Shown here: piece by piece, positions 30,778 to 39,503 of the stretch
Position numbering within the stretch: position 1 is the first letter of the stretch
Layout: each line of letters begins with the position of its first letter
Assembly: GCA_026931725.1 (NCBI GenBank)
Contig: JAIXLE010000100.1
Span: 1-40,544 of the forward strand
Reading direction: 5' to 3'
Length of the DNA: 40,544 nt
From: Bacteroidales bacterium
GTDB lineage: Bacteria; Planctomycetota; Planctomycetia; Gemmatales; Gemmataceae
Position numbers and translations under genes: made by a program
Notes under the pieces: generated by a model
What the model saw: the letters and a program-made list of their open reading frames with translations, nothing else
The model's database searches: none
Told to the model about the DNA's origin: nothing

Positions 30778-32010
30778 TTACAGGCCCGCGACACCAGCAG
30801 CCGGGGGGTGATCGGCGGGACGGATGGGCGCGGCTTGGCGGTTGGGGCGGGCATTGGCTTGCGGTGTGGCTGGTGGTTCCGCCGGTTTCGGTTTGACTTT
30901 CGCGCCGGGCCGCACCCGTTGAATGCCACTGACGATGACGCGATCCTGGGGTGAGATACCTTCTTCCACCGCACGCATGTCCTCGAACAACTGGCCGAGT
31001 TTCACGGAGCGATAAACCACCTGATTCTCGGCGTTGACGACATAGACGAACTTTTGCCCCTGGTCGGTGCCGATGGCCTGTTCGGGAACGAGAATCGCAT
31101 CACGCGGAACGCTCGTGGGGAAGCGAATTCGCACGAACAATCCGGGGGAGAGGAGGTGATACGGGTTCGCCACCTCAGCCCGGACCCGCAGCGTCCCCGT
31201 GCCGGGGTCGAGTTGGTTATCCACGAAATCGACGACACCATTCAGAGAGTAATCGTTTTCGTCTGCCAGTCCGATTTGCACACGGGCTTGCCCTTCCGCG
31301 GCCATCGGGAGTGAACCGTTGCGGACCAATCGTCGCAACCGGAGCAAGGTGCGTTCGTCCACGTCAAAGTAGGCTTGAATCGGATCGAGCGAGACGATGG
31401 TGGTTAAAATCGTGACATCCGCGGTGACGAGGTTGCCGACATCCAGCAGGTGTCGGCTAATGCGGCCCGCGAATGGGGCACGGATTTCGGTGTAGTTCAA
31501 GTTCTCCTGAGCCAGGCGCAGGTCGGCTTGTGCCACGCCCACGGAGGCTTCGGCTTCGGCCTTGTCTCCGGCAATCAGATCAAGCTCCCCTTGGCTGACG
31601 GCGGTACGGGAAGCCAGTTCCGTGATGCGGGCGTAATCTTTGTTCACGCGATGGAGCCGGGCTTCGGCGAGGGCGAGCGAGGCTTTGGCTTTATCGTGGG
31701 TCGCTTGGTACAACGCTTGATCGATGATGAACAGGAGTTCTCCGGCCTGAACATCGGCACCATCCTTGAACAAGACTTTTTGCAGATGCCCCGTGACGCG
31801 GGCACGCACCTCGACGGAAGAAGCGGCATTCGTGCGACCCGTGAATTCTTCGTAATTTGTGATGGGCCGCACGATGGGAGCGGTTACAAATACTTCTGGT
31901 GGAACCTTTTCCGTCAAAGCCGGTTGGCGTTGATCGCACCCCAGAGCCAGGGTGAGTACACCAAGCCCCAAGAGAATACGGGAAACCGTTCGATGGCGAG
32001 AATGATTCAT
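30778..32010 (-). CDS. RND periplasmic adaptor lipoprotein (membrane fusion protein)
   Basis: A 410-residue adaptor that would join the inner-membrane pump to an outer-membrane channel. The start MNHSRHRTVSRILLGLGVLTLALGC is a lipoprotein signal with lipobox LALGC, so Cys25 is lipidated. The mature protein has the adaptor layout: EFTGRTNAASSVEVRARVTG (first beta part), a helical hairpin around DKAKASLALAEARLHRVNKDYARI, then YTEIRAPFAGRISRHLLDVGNLV and the barrel and proximal parts (SLDPIQAYFDV, RVQIGLADEN). The last 45 residues are proline/alanine-rich. ATG 32010 is chosen because the signal peptide starts there; a GTG at 32049 would add 13 residues. It heads an operon with the two RND permeases and is divergent from the alpha/beta hydrolase. 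Confidence 0.93.
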   Translation of the reverse strand: MNHSRHRTVSRILLGLGVLTLALGCDQRQPALTEKVPPEVFVTAPIVRPITNYEEFTGRTNAASSVEVRARVTGHLQKVLFKDGADVQAGELLFIIDQALYQATHDKAKASLALAEARLHRVNKDYARITELASRTAVSQGELDLIAGDKAEAEASVGVAQADLRLAQENLNYTEIRAPFAGRISRHLLDVGNLVTADVTILTTIVSLDPIQAYFDVDERTLLRLRRLVRNGSLPMAAEGQARVQIGLADENDYSLNGVVDFVDNQLDPGTGTLRVRAEVANPYHLLSPGLFVRIRFPTSVPRDAILVPEQAIGTDQGQKFVYVVNAENQVVYRSVKLGQLFEDMRAVEEGISPQDRVIVSGIQRVRPGAKVKPKPAEPPATPQANARPNRQAAPIRPADHPPAAGVAGL

Positions 32011-32130
32011 GGCGTAGGATCGCACAGGCAGGAGTCCATCCAATAGCACACTACTGTTTTACCCGAACGGACGCGGTATCTTAACTGAAAAATTACCCAC
32101 GCCGCACATTTTCTGATCGAGGAACCGCTC

Positions 32131-33255
32131 ATGCTAATGATAACGATTGTGACGATGGTAGCCGTGGTGCCTTCCGCGCCGCCGTCGGGCGCACCGGCGG
32201 AAACGGATTGGCCCGCACTGGTGCAGAAACCGTATGAGCAGCGGCCCCGCTCATCATCGGACAAGCCTTCGGATCTGCCGCCGCTTTTGCTCGACGCTCA
32301 CAAACAGCCGATCACGACGCGGGCCGCTTGGGAACAGGAGCGTACGCGCCTGGTGGCCCGTTGGAACGAGCGACTTGGTGCCGCGCCGGCTAAGCCGCAA
32401 GAACTCGATGTTCGCGTTGAGAGTACGGAGAAAGGTGATGGTTACACGCGGACGCTGTTGAGCTTCGCCGCGGAGGGGGATGACCGTATCCGGGCGTATC
32501 TCCTGGTTCCCGACAATCTGGAATCGCGGGAGCGGCGGCCCGCTGTGGTTGTCTTTCACGAAACCACCCGCGACACCCTCCGACAACCCGTTGGGCTGGG
32601 AACGAAGCCGGAACGGGCCTACGCCTTGCATCTGACACAACGGGGCTACATCACCCTCAGCCCGGAATGCTACATCCTCAAAGAGCCGGTCGGTTGGGTG
32701 AAGGGGCAGGCCCAAGCGCTGGCCAAGCGTCGGCCCGGATGGACTGGGTTGGGCAAGATGACGTTGGATGCTTCCCGCTGTGTGGATTTTCTGGAAACGC
32801 AACCGCACGTCGATCAAAAGCGGATCGGCTGCCTCGGCTTCTCCCTCGGGGCGAAAGAAGTGCTGTACGCGATGGCGTTTGAGCCGCGTTACGCGGTCGG
32901 CGTGGCCAACGAGGGCGGCGTGGGGCTACGGATGAGCAACTGGAGTGATGCCTGGTATCTGACAGAGACGATCAAACCGTGGATTCCACAGTATGAAAAC
33001 CATCAGATTCTGGCACTCGCCGCTCCTCGGCCGGTGTTGGTGCTAGGGGGTGGCTCCGCCGATGGGGACGCGAGCTGGCCATTCGTGGCGGCGGCCCGTT
33101 CCGTGTACGCGCTCTACGGGGCCGCCGATCGCATCGGATTGTTCGACCACAAGGGGATGCACACGTTCCCTCCGCAGGGCCGGGCGATCGCCTATCGCTG
33201 GCTCGATCATCATTTGCGGCACACGCCCACGGATCGTTCCGCTGGGACACGGTAA
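32131..33255 (+). CDS. Secreted alpha/beta hydrolase (acetyl-xylan-esterase/dienelactone-hydrolase-like)
   Basis: A 374-residue predicted exported hydrolase. The N-terminus (MLMITIVTMVAVVPSAPPSG) is a signal-like segment. An N-terminal region of about 110 residues precedes the hydrolase fold. The nucleophile elbow is GFSLG with Ser238, the acid is Asp311 or Asp313 (GGSADGDASW) and the base is His344 (HKGMHTFP), which together form a complete triad. HETTRDTLRQP near 143-153 is close to an oxyanion-type loop. This pattern is seen in planctomycete proteins annotated as acetyl xylan esterase or dienelactone hydrolase; the substrate is not known. ATG 32131 has GAGG eight bases upstream. It shares a 120-base divergent promoter region with the RND adaptor. 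Confidence 0.85.
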   Translation: MLMITIVTMVAVVPSAPPSGAPAETDWPALVQKPYEQRPRSSSDKPSDLPPLLLDAHKQPITTRAAWEQERTRLVARWNERLGAAPAKPQELDVRVESTEKGDGYTRTLLSFAAEGDDRIRAYLLVPDNLESRERRPAVVVFHETTRDTLRQPVGLGTKPERAYALHLTQRGYITLSPECYILKEPVGWVKGQAQALAKRRPGWTGLGKMTLDASRCVDFLETQPHVDQKRIGCLGFSLGAKEVLYAMAFEPRYAVGVANEGGVGLRMSNWSDAWYLTETIKPWIPQYENHQILALAAPRPVLVLGGGSADGDASWPFVAAARSVYALYGAADRIGLFDHKGMHTFPPQGRAIAYRWLDHHLRHTPTDRSAGTR

Positions 33256-33338
33256 ACACGCTGGCCCGTGCGGCCTGCCCGGCTCACTTGCGATGGAACG
33301 AGTTTTGATGGTGATGGTTCGCGTGAACGATCGGCCAG

Positions 33339-33926
33339 TTAGTCGATTAAGCCTTGGGCGACATCGCGGAGGCGTTTCAGGACGCGGGATTTGACGAGAA
33401 ACACGGCGGCTTCCGAGACGTTGTACTCCTGGGCAACCGCGGCCGCGGATACGCCGTCGAGGGCATATCGGGTGAAGATTTCCCATGTTTGCGGGGTGAA
33501 ATCGGGTTTCACCAGATGGAGCAAGCCTTGAAAAACGTGGCGATCGTGTTCCTGGTCCCACTTCAGGCTAATCTCGCTATTGGGGTCCGCGAGATCCGTG
33601 AGATAATCGGTGCCTGGTTCCGTCCCAGGCACTCCGGTCAGTGGTCGGCGGTTCCGCTTTTTGAAATACGAGCGGACTTTGTTCGCCGTGATGACGCGGA
33701 GCCAAGCCCGGAACGCGCCGTCGCGCTGACGCTCGAATCGGGCGATTTCCTGGACGACAATCATCAACACCTCTTGCACGATGTCGGCGGCTTCATCCCC
33801 CAATTCCGGGAAGATGCGTAACCAAGATCGGATCAGTGGGGCGTACAAAGTATGAAAGTGTGCCCAATCCTCGGGGTCGGGTTCCCCCTGGAGTCGGCCA
33901 AGTAGGGTCAGGGGGGTATCGGACAT
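33339..33926 (-). CDS. ECF-type RNA polymerase sigma factor
   Basis: A 195-residue sigma-70 family protein with regions 2 and 4 only. Region 2 is visible as ADIVQEVLMIVVQEIARFE with the following FRAWLRVITANKVRSYFKKR; region 4 is YALDGVSAAAVAQEYNVSEAAVFLVKSRVLKRLRD, a helix-turn-helix for the -35 box. Between them is a loop GTEPGTDYLTDLADPNSE. It matches the ECF sigma factors that are numerous in Gemmata and relatives. No anti-sigma factor or protein kinase gene lies next to it, so its control is unclear. The start ATG 33926 has only a weak ribosome-binding site (AGG). The GNAT gene ends 60 bases upstream on the same strand. Confidence 0.92.
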   Translation of the reverse strand: MSDTPLTLLGRLQGEPDPEDWAHFHTLYAPLIRSWLRIFPELGDEAADIVQEVLMIVVQEIARFERQRDGAFRAWLRVITANKVRSYFKKRNRRPLTGVPGTEPGTDYLTDLADPNSEISLKWDQEHDRHVFQGLLHLVKPDFTPQTWEIFTRYALDGVSAAAVAQEYNVSEAAVFLVKSRVLKRLRDVAQGLID

Positions 33927-33986
33927 GCGGCCTGGAGGGTGGTGAGTGATTGTTAGGCCCGCATTGTAGCATCTGAGGATGCGTTG

Positions 33987-34439
33987 TTAGCGTTCGCTGA
34001 GTTGTTTTTCAAACATAATCAGATTCTCGCTCCGCTCGGCTACCCAGCGGATACCGACGATGTCGTATCCGAGTTGGATGGCGAGGTGCAGCATGGGTCG
34101 GTGCTGGTTGTGGCATTCCAAGCGGATGGATTGGTAATCGTGCTGAGCGGCCCAGAGTTGCGCGGCTTCCATCAATTGTGAACCGAGTCCCATACGGCGG
34201 GTGTTCGGTAGCACACCGTAGAACCAAGCGTAGTACACATCGGGCTTCTGCTCGAAGCCGATGAAGAACCCCAAGGGGCGATCATCGACTCGCGCGATGA
34301 GTTGCAACACATTGTGCCGGCCAAGGTAACGACGGCGGAACGACTCCACGTCGCGGGTGGGCCGGAAGATTTGGTTGTACATCTCCACAATTTGTGGCAA
34401 TGCGTCCATTCCGACCGCTTCGATGGTCGCGTCAGCCAT
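33987..34439 (-). CDS. GNAT-family N-acetyltransferase
   Basis: A 150-residue acetyltransferase of the GCN5-related fold. The acetyl-CoA-binding loop is in PNTRRMGLGSQLMEAA (R-R-x-G-x-G form), preceded by the strand YYAWFYGVLP and followed by the final strands SIRLECHNQHRPMLHLAIQLGYDIVG (signature RLEC and LAIQLGY). Its substrate cannot be told. ATG 34439 is preferred over the ATG at 34442 because AGAGG is six bases before the first and only three before the second. It lies between the ECF sigma gene and the PPC-domain gene on the same strand, with gaps of 60 and 89 bases. Confidence 0.88.
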   Translation of the reverse strand: MADATIEAVGMDALPQIVEMYNQIFRPTRDVESFRRRYLGRHNVLQLIARVDDRPLGFFIGFEQKPDVYYAWFYGVLPNTRRMGLGSQLMEAAQLWAAQHDYQSIRLECHNQHRPMLHLAIQLGYDIVGIRWVAERSENLIMFEKQLSER

Positions 34440-34528
34440 CATTGTCCTCTTTCCTGCGGGGCAGTTCCGCTCTCCGTGATTTTACGGGGTTTCCCGTTCA
34501 CGGGCAGGGGAACGCGCACAACGCGGCC

Positions 34529-36604
34529 TCACTTCTTCACCGTGATCCAGATCGGTTCACTGGCGTAGCCGACCTTGACGACGAAGTTGATGGACACGAA
34601 CCCTTGCACGCAAATTGGAACATTCGTGCATTCGGGGGCATCGGCGGCGGCTTTGAGGACGACGTAGCCTTCACTCTTGGTGCCGAGGAGCGTTTTGCTT
34701 TTCCCTTCCACAAATGTCACACCGGGCGGCATGGGGTCCGCGTGCCGTTGTCTTAAGTGTTGGAGGAAAATATCCAGTGTTACCCCTTTGTCATAGTCGG
34801 CTCGCCGTTTGACGGTGACGGGGATTTTGACTTCCTGTCCGGGTTTGAGTGAGACAGTGTTCTGACCGACGGCCACTTCCAGCAAGTCGGAGGGGTCGGT
34901 GATGGAGGCGGCTTGCATGCCGACATCGAAGCGGCCCCGACCGCCGCCGGGCATATAGATTTCCTCGACGGGCGTGGCTTCACGGGTCGTTGCTTGCGGT
35001 TTGCCGTCCGCACCGGGGATTTCCGCCGTGCCGAGGACGCGGACGATGGAGCAATCCATCTTGGCATCCTTGGCAGCGGTGAGGACGAGGCAACCGACGG
35101 TCATGTTCTCCGGGATCGTCAGCGGGTTGACCGTGATGCCGGGGGGCAACCCTTCGACCGTCACCCGGACTGGCCCTTTGAACGTGGGGCGGCGGAGGAC
35201 TTGTACATACCAAGCCGTGCGGGAGCCGGGGCCGATCATCGCCTTGGAGGGGTCGCACTTGATGGCGAAGTCCGGGCGGTCGAAATCGGCTTCCAGGAAG
35301 TAGGCAAACCCTTCGCCGCCCTGATTGTTCAGATCGCGGAGCCGGAGAATGTAGTCGCCATCGGCGGTCGCGGTGTAGACCAACTGCGGGTCTTTGCCGT
35401 TCACGTCATCGTTGCTGGCGATGGTCCGTTTGCCATCGGCGGTCATCAGGTCCATCGTGATGTCCGTGCGGGAGCGTAAGACCGTGCCGAACCGGCGGGC
35501 GAAGACTTCAAACTTGATCGTCTGCCCTTTTTTCGCGGTGAAACGGTAGTAATCGAGATCGCGGGCTTCTTGAATCTGTCCGTTCGCGCCGCCGGGGATC
35601 GTGATGCGGGTGGCCGTGTCGATGGCATCGTTCGGTTCCACTTCCTGCACCAACGGCAACGGGGTCACAACGAGCGGCACTGGGTTGGTTTCCCCGTTCC
35701 CCACGGGCAGTGGGACCGCGTGAATGCCCGGCTGCGTCGGCGGGGTAAACGTGATGCGGGGAGCCGTCAGCCGTGCGGAACCAACCGGAACCACCGTGGC
35801 GGGCTGGCCGGGGTTCACCGCCAGTGGGTAGACGTGCGTGGCGTAGGGCTGGTTTGTGATGGCCAGGGCGTAGACCCAGCGGGGGTCGCCATCGTAGACC
35901 GCGTCGCGGATTTCGACCGTGTATTCTCCATCCGCCGGGATTTTGTAGCTGAGCAGCGGATCGGCGAAGTAGGAATCATCGCTGGCGGCGAGTTCGCGGC
36001 CCGTGTGATCGCAGACCCGTACGAGCGGGTCCGCGTGCTTCTGCAAGTCGTGAATTTTGTCTTGAATGCGGGCGCAGTACACCTCGAATGTCAGAACCTC
36101 TCCGGCTTTGGCCGTGAATTTATAAAAGTCCTGGTTCTCCGCGGCTTCGATGCGGCCACAGACCACGGACGGCACCGGGATGGTTTGGGCTTTGGCGAGC
36201 GTGTTGATCCCCTGGGCTTCGACCACCACGGGATCAGCCGTGATGATCAACTGCCCCAGCGAGGATACCCCCTGTGCTGTGCCGATCCGAAATTCGCGCA
36301 CGCCGAGCGGAGCCGTGGGCGATACGGTCAGTTTCACCTTCACGGAACTGGCGGTGGGCTTGGCTTTGGGGTCCGGTTTGGTCTTCGGCGCGGGCGGCGG
36401 CACGACCTCGGCCTGCACACCGTCTCCGCTGATGAGAACCTTGTAGGCTCCGGCAAAGTTCATCTTTCCTTCGACGACGACCTCGGCGGTTGTCCCCCGT
36501 TGAACGGCCACTGGGACCGTGTGCGTGACCATCGGGAATGAGGTTTGCGCTGGGAGCAGGTGAACGAACCCCAGGAGAAGAACGCTAACGGCGAGCGCAC
36601 GCAT
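34529..36604 (-). CDS. Secreted protein with two PPC-type domains
   Basis: A 691-residue exported protein with signal peptide MRALAVSVLLLGFVHLLPAQ. It has two pre-peptidase C-terminal (PPC) domains: the first around residues 150-250 (AAENQDFYKFTAKAGEVLTF), the second around 335-440 (ARDLDYYRFTAKKGQTIKF), each followed by acidic loops such as ASNDDVNGKDPQLVY. Several Ig-like segments (FKGPVRVTVEGLPPGI; GQEVKIPVTVKRRADYDKG) follow to the end, which reads YASEPIWITVKK. No peptidase catalytic domain is present, so it is a beta-rich surface or periplasmic protein, a common type in planctomycetes. A proline/lysine/alanine linker (PPPAPKTKPDPKAKPTA) lies at 70-85. ATG 36604 has GAGG about ten bases upstream. 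The divergent acyltransferase fusion starts 190 bases away. Confidence 0.85.
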   Translation of the reverse strand: MRALAVSVLLLGFVHLLPAQTSFPMVTHTVPVAVQRGTTAEVVVEGKMNFAGAYKVLISGDGVQAEVVPPPAPKTKPDPKAKPTASSVKVKLTVSPTAPLGVREFRIGTAQGVSSLGQLIITADPVVVEAQGINTLAKAQTIPVPSVVCGRIEAAENQDFYKFTAKAGEVLTFEVYCARIQDKIHDLQKHADPLVRVCDHTGRELAASDDSYFADPLLSYKIPADGEYTVEIRDAVYDGDPRWVYALAITNQPYATHVYPLAVNPGQPATVVPVGSARLTAPRITFTPPTQPGIHAVPLPVGNGETNPVPLVVTPLPLVQEVEPNDAIDTATRITIPGGANGQIQEARDLDYYRFTAKKGQTIKFEVFARRFGTVLRSRTDITMDLMTADGKRTIASNDDVNGKDPQLVYTATADGDYILRLRDLNNQGGEGFAYFLEADFDRPDFAIKCDPSKAMIGPGSRTAWYVQVLRRPTFKGPVRVTVEGLPPGITVNPLTIPENMTVGCLVLTAAKDAKMDCSIVRVLGTAEIPGADGKPQATTREATPVEEIYMPGGGRGRFDVGMQAASITDPSDLLEVAVGQNTVSLKPGQEVKIPVTVKRRADYDKGVTLDIFLQHLRQRHADPMPPGVTFVEGKSKTLLGTKSEGYVVLKAAADAPECTNVPICVQGFVSINFVVKVGYASEPIWITVKK

Positions 36605-36794
36605 GATTCAAGTCCTCGATCGAAACGCGGACGAGGCACGGGCAGGGCACGGAGGAGCCGGTGCCGGGCGGGATGCTAGCAGCATAAACGATGGTGCCAG
36701 AGGCCGCAACGGCATAGGTTGACCGGACTGGCAACGATTCGTCCAGAACTTTACCATGGTGGGCTCAAGAATACGCCGTCAGGAGGGGACAGGA

Positions 36795-39449
36795 ATGTTT
36801 CGGTTGATGCAGTGGGCGACTTGGTGCCTGGGGCGGTTCATCCTGGCGTTGCGGTATCGCGTGCGGGTCGTCGGGCAAGATGAAGTCTTTCGTCAACCGG
36901 GGCCGTATCTGATTCTTCCCAATCACCCGGCTTACGCGGACCCGCCCAATGTGATTGTGGCGCTCTGGCCCCGATTCCAGGCGCGGCCACTGCTCTTGGA
37001 GAGCAATTTCAACAATCCTGTTCTGGCTCCGTTCGCGTGGTTCCTGCGGGCGATCAAGGTGCCGGACATTTCGGCGGCCAGCGTGGAAGCCCGCCAACGG
37101 GCCGAAGGGGCCGTGGAAACCCTGATTCAAGCCTTGCGAGCGGGAGACAATGTGATCTTATGGCCGTCTGGCCATTTGATGCGTGATGGCGTGGAACGGA
37201 TCGGCGGGGCACGAGCCGTTGCCGATATTCTGACGGCGGTGCCAGAAACGACCGTGGTCCTGGTGCGGACCCGCGGACTCTGGGGCAGCATGTACAGCTG
37301 GGGGCAGACCCGCAGCAAACCGCCCTTGATGAAGTTGCTCGTGCGCGGGGCCGGGATCTTGCTGACGAACCTGATTTTCTTCACCCCACGCCGCGCCGTG
37401 ACGCTGACCCTGCAAGCGTTCCCCGCCGGGACACGCCCCGAACCCACCCGCGACACCATCAACCCCTGGCTCGAAGAATGGTACAACGCCGATGAGAAGC
37501 CAGAAACCCCCTCCTGGGTGCCGTATCACTTCGTCTTCGGTGCGCGGACATACGAGTTCCCATCCCCACCCTCGGTGGCCAATCACGACCTGAGCCGGGT
37601 GAAGCCCGCCACCAAATCCGCCATCGCCGAGATGATCGCGGACAAGCTCCAACGTGACCTTTCCCCTGACGAACTGACGGCGGAGACATCATTGGTCCGC
37701 CTCGGTTTAGATAGCCTCGACTCCATGGAAATCACGCTGCATGTCGAACAACGCTACGGTTTCAGTGGCGACACGATCCCGACCACCGTGGGGCAGCTCT
37801 GGGCACTGGCGGAAGGCATGGTCGAACGCGGGGCCGTCCAGCCGCCACCCGAGTTATGGTTCCGGCCGCCATCCGGTGAGCATGAGTGTATCATCCTCGG
37901 AGAAACCGTCGCGGAGGCGATTTTGACCCGTGTCCGCCGCAATCCCCGCGATGTCGCGGTGGCCGATGATATTTCCGGCGTCCTGACTTATGAGAAGCTC
38001 TTTTTGGGGGCTTCGATTCTGGCTTCCCGGTTCCGGGCGATTCCTGAGCCATCCGTTGGTTTGCTGATGCCGGCCACGATTGGTGGCATGTTGGCTCTGT
38101 TGGGTTTGCATTTCGCAGGCAAGCTCCCCGTGATTCTGAACTGGACCACTGGCCCAGCCGCGATGGATCATGCCGTCCGACTCACCGGCGTGAAGCATGT
38201 CATCACCTCCAAGCGATTCGTTGATCGGGCGGGGGTCACGGTTCCCGGTGCCACGTTTGTCTTCTTGGAAGAAATTAAAGCGGGGGTCAGCAAGTTCGAG
38301 GGCTTACGCAAACTTCTGGGAATGAAACTGTTCCTCAACCGAATGATCGCCGCCACGCTCGCCGGGGTGGAAAAAGACCCGGAAAAGCCGTGCGTGATCC
38401 TGTTCACCTCCGGTTCGGAAAAAGCCCCAAAGGCCGTGCCGCTGACCCATCGCAACGTCATCGCGGACTTGCGGGGGGCGTTGCCGATCCTGAAACTGCA
38501 CCGCGATCATGCGGGGTTGGTGTTCCTGCCGTTCTTCCACAGTTTCGGCCACACCGTCACGGGATTGCTGCCGCTCTTTGCCGGGGTGAAGGTCATTTAT
38601 CACCCGGACCCCACCGATGCGGGCGGACTGGTCCGCAAAACCGCCGCGTACCGCCCGACGCTCACCGCGACGACACCGACGTTTTTGGGGTACATCTTCG
38701 AGAAAGCGAAACCCGGCGACCTGGATTCGATGCAACTGCTGGTGGTCGGCGCGGAGAAATGCCCAGAACGGATCTTTACCCGCGCCGCGGAACTGGCTCC
38801 GAATGCCGTCGTGATGGAAGGGTACGGCATCACCGAATGTTCCCCAGTCGTCGCGGTGAACCCGCCGGATGCGTCCAAACCCGGCACCATCGGCCTACCG
38901 CTTCATGGCGTCTCCCTGGCCGTGCGCGACCTGGAAACGGATGAACGGTTGCCCAATGGCCGCATGGGAATGCTGTTCATCTCAGGCGACAACGTCTTCC
39001 CCGGCTATCTCGGGCACGACGGCGAGCAACCGTTCCGGGAATTCGATGGGAAACGCTGGTACATCACCGGCGACTTAGCCGAACTTGGCGACGATGGCTA
39101 TGTCCGCTTCCACGGGCGTTTGAAACGGTTCCTCAAAGCGGGGGGAGAAATGATTTCCTTACCGGCCTTGGAAGAACCGTTCGCCAAGCTGTTCCCCCCC
39201 ACCGATGCGGGGCCGCGTGTCGCGGTCGAGGGGATCGAAACGCCCGATGGCCGACAGATCGTGCTATTCACCACCGAACCGATGACCGTCAAGGAAGCCA
39301 ATGCGATCTTACAGCAAGAGGGGTTCCGCGGGGTCATGCGGCTGGATGCCGTGCAACCCGTGGAAACCATCCCGGTTCTCGGCACCGGCAAGACCGATTA
39401 CAAGGTGTTGCGTCAACGTCTGATGGAGAAGAACATCGAGAAGGATTGA
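36795..39449 (+). CDS. Three-part fusion: PlsC-like acyltransferase, acyl carrier domain, acyl-ACP/CoA synthetase
   Basis: An 884-residue protein. Residues 1-225 are a PlsC-like acyltransferase with NHPAYAD (His44-X4-Asp49) as the catalytic motif; the usual PEG motif reads PSG (WPSGHL). Residues about 270-345 are an acyl carrier domain with LGLDSLDS, Ser307 being the phosphopantetheine site. Residues from about 365 form an AMP-binding synthetase: FTSGSEKAPK (537-546), GYGITECSP (676-684), GDLAELGDDGYVRFHGRLK and the catalytic Lys866 in GTGKTDYK. The first and third parts together resemble E. coli Aas (lysophospholipid acyltransferase/acyl-ACP synthetase), which lacks an internal carrier domain. 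A likely role is activating fatty acids onto its own carrier and passing them to a lysophospholipid. AGGAGG eight bases upstream fixes ATG 36795; the frame extends to 36756. Confidence 0.88.
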   Translation: MFRLMQWATWCLGRFILALRYRVRVVGQDEVFRQPGPYLILPNHPAYADPPNVIVALWPRFQARPLLLESNFNNPVLAPFAWFLRAIKVPDISAASVEARQRAEGAVETLIQALRAGDNVILWPSGHLMRDGVERIGGARAVADILTAVPETTVVLVRTRGLWGSMYSWGQTRSKPPLMKLLVRGAGILLTNLIFFTPRRAVTLTLQAFPAGTRPEPTRDTINPWLEEWYNADEKPETPSWVPYHFVFGARTYEFPSPPSVANHDLSRVKPATKSAIAEMIADKLQRDLSPDELTAETSLVRLGLDSLDSMEITLHVEQRYGFSGDTIPTTVGQLWALAEGMVERGAVQPPPELWFRPPSGEHECIILGETVAEAILTRVRRNPRDVAVADDISGVLTYEKLFLGASILASRFRAIPEPSVGLLMPATIGGMLALLGLHFAGKLPVILNWTTGPAAMDHAVRLTGVKHVITSKRFVDRAGVTVPGATFVFLEEIKAGVSKFEGLRKLLGMKLFLNRMIAATLAGVEKDPEKPCVILFTSGSEKAPKAVPLTHRNVIADLRGALPILKLHRDHAGLVFLPFFHSFGHTVTGLLPLFAGVKVIYHPDPTDAGGLVRKTAAYRPTLTATTPTFLGYIFEKAKPGDLDSMQLLVVGAEKCPERIFTRAAELAPNAVVMEGYGITECSPVVAVNPPDASKPGTIGLPLHGVSLAVRDLETDERLPNGRMGMLFISGDNVFPGYLGHDGEQPFREFDGKRWYITGDLAELGDDGYVRFHGRLKRFLKAGGEMISLPALEEPFAKLFPPTDAGPRVAVEGIETPDGRQIVLFTTEPMTVKEANAILQQEGFRGVMRLDAVQPVETIPVLGTGKTDYKVLRQRLMEKNIEKD

Positions 39450-39503
39450 GCCGGAGCAAGAACAGCTGACCGTGGAAAATGTCCCCAGTCGGGCGGTTCG
39501 ACG

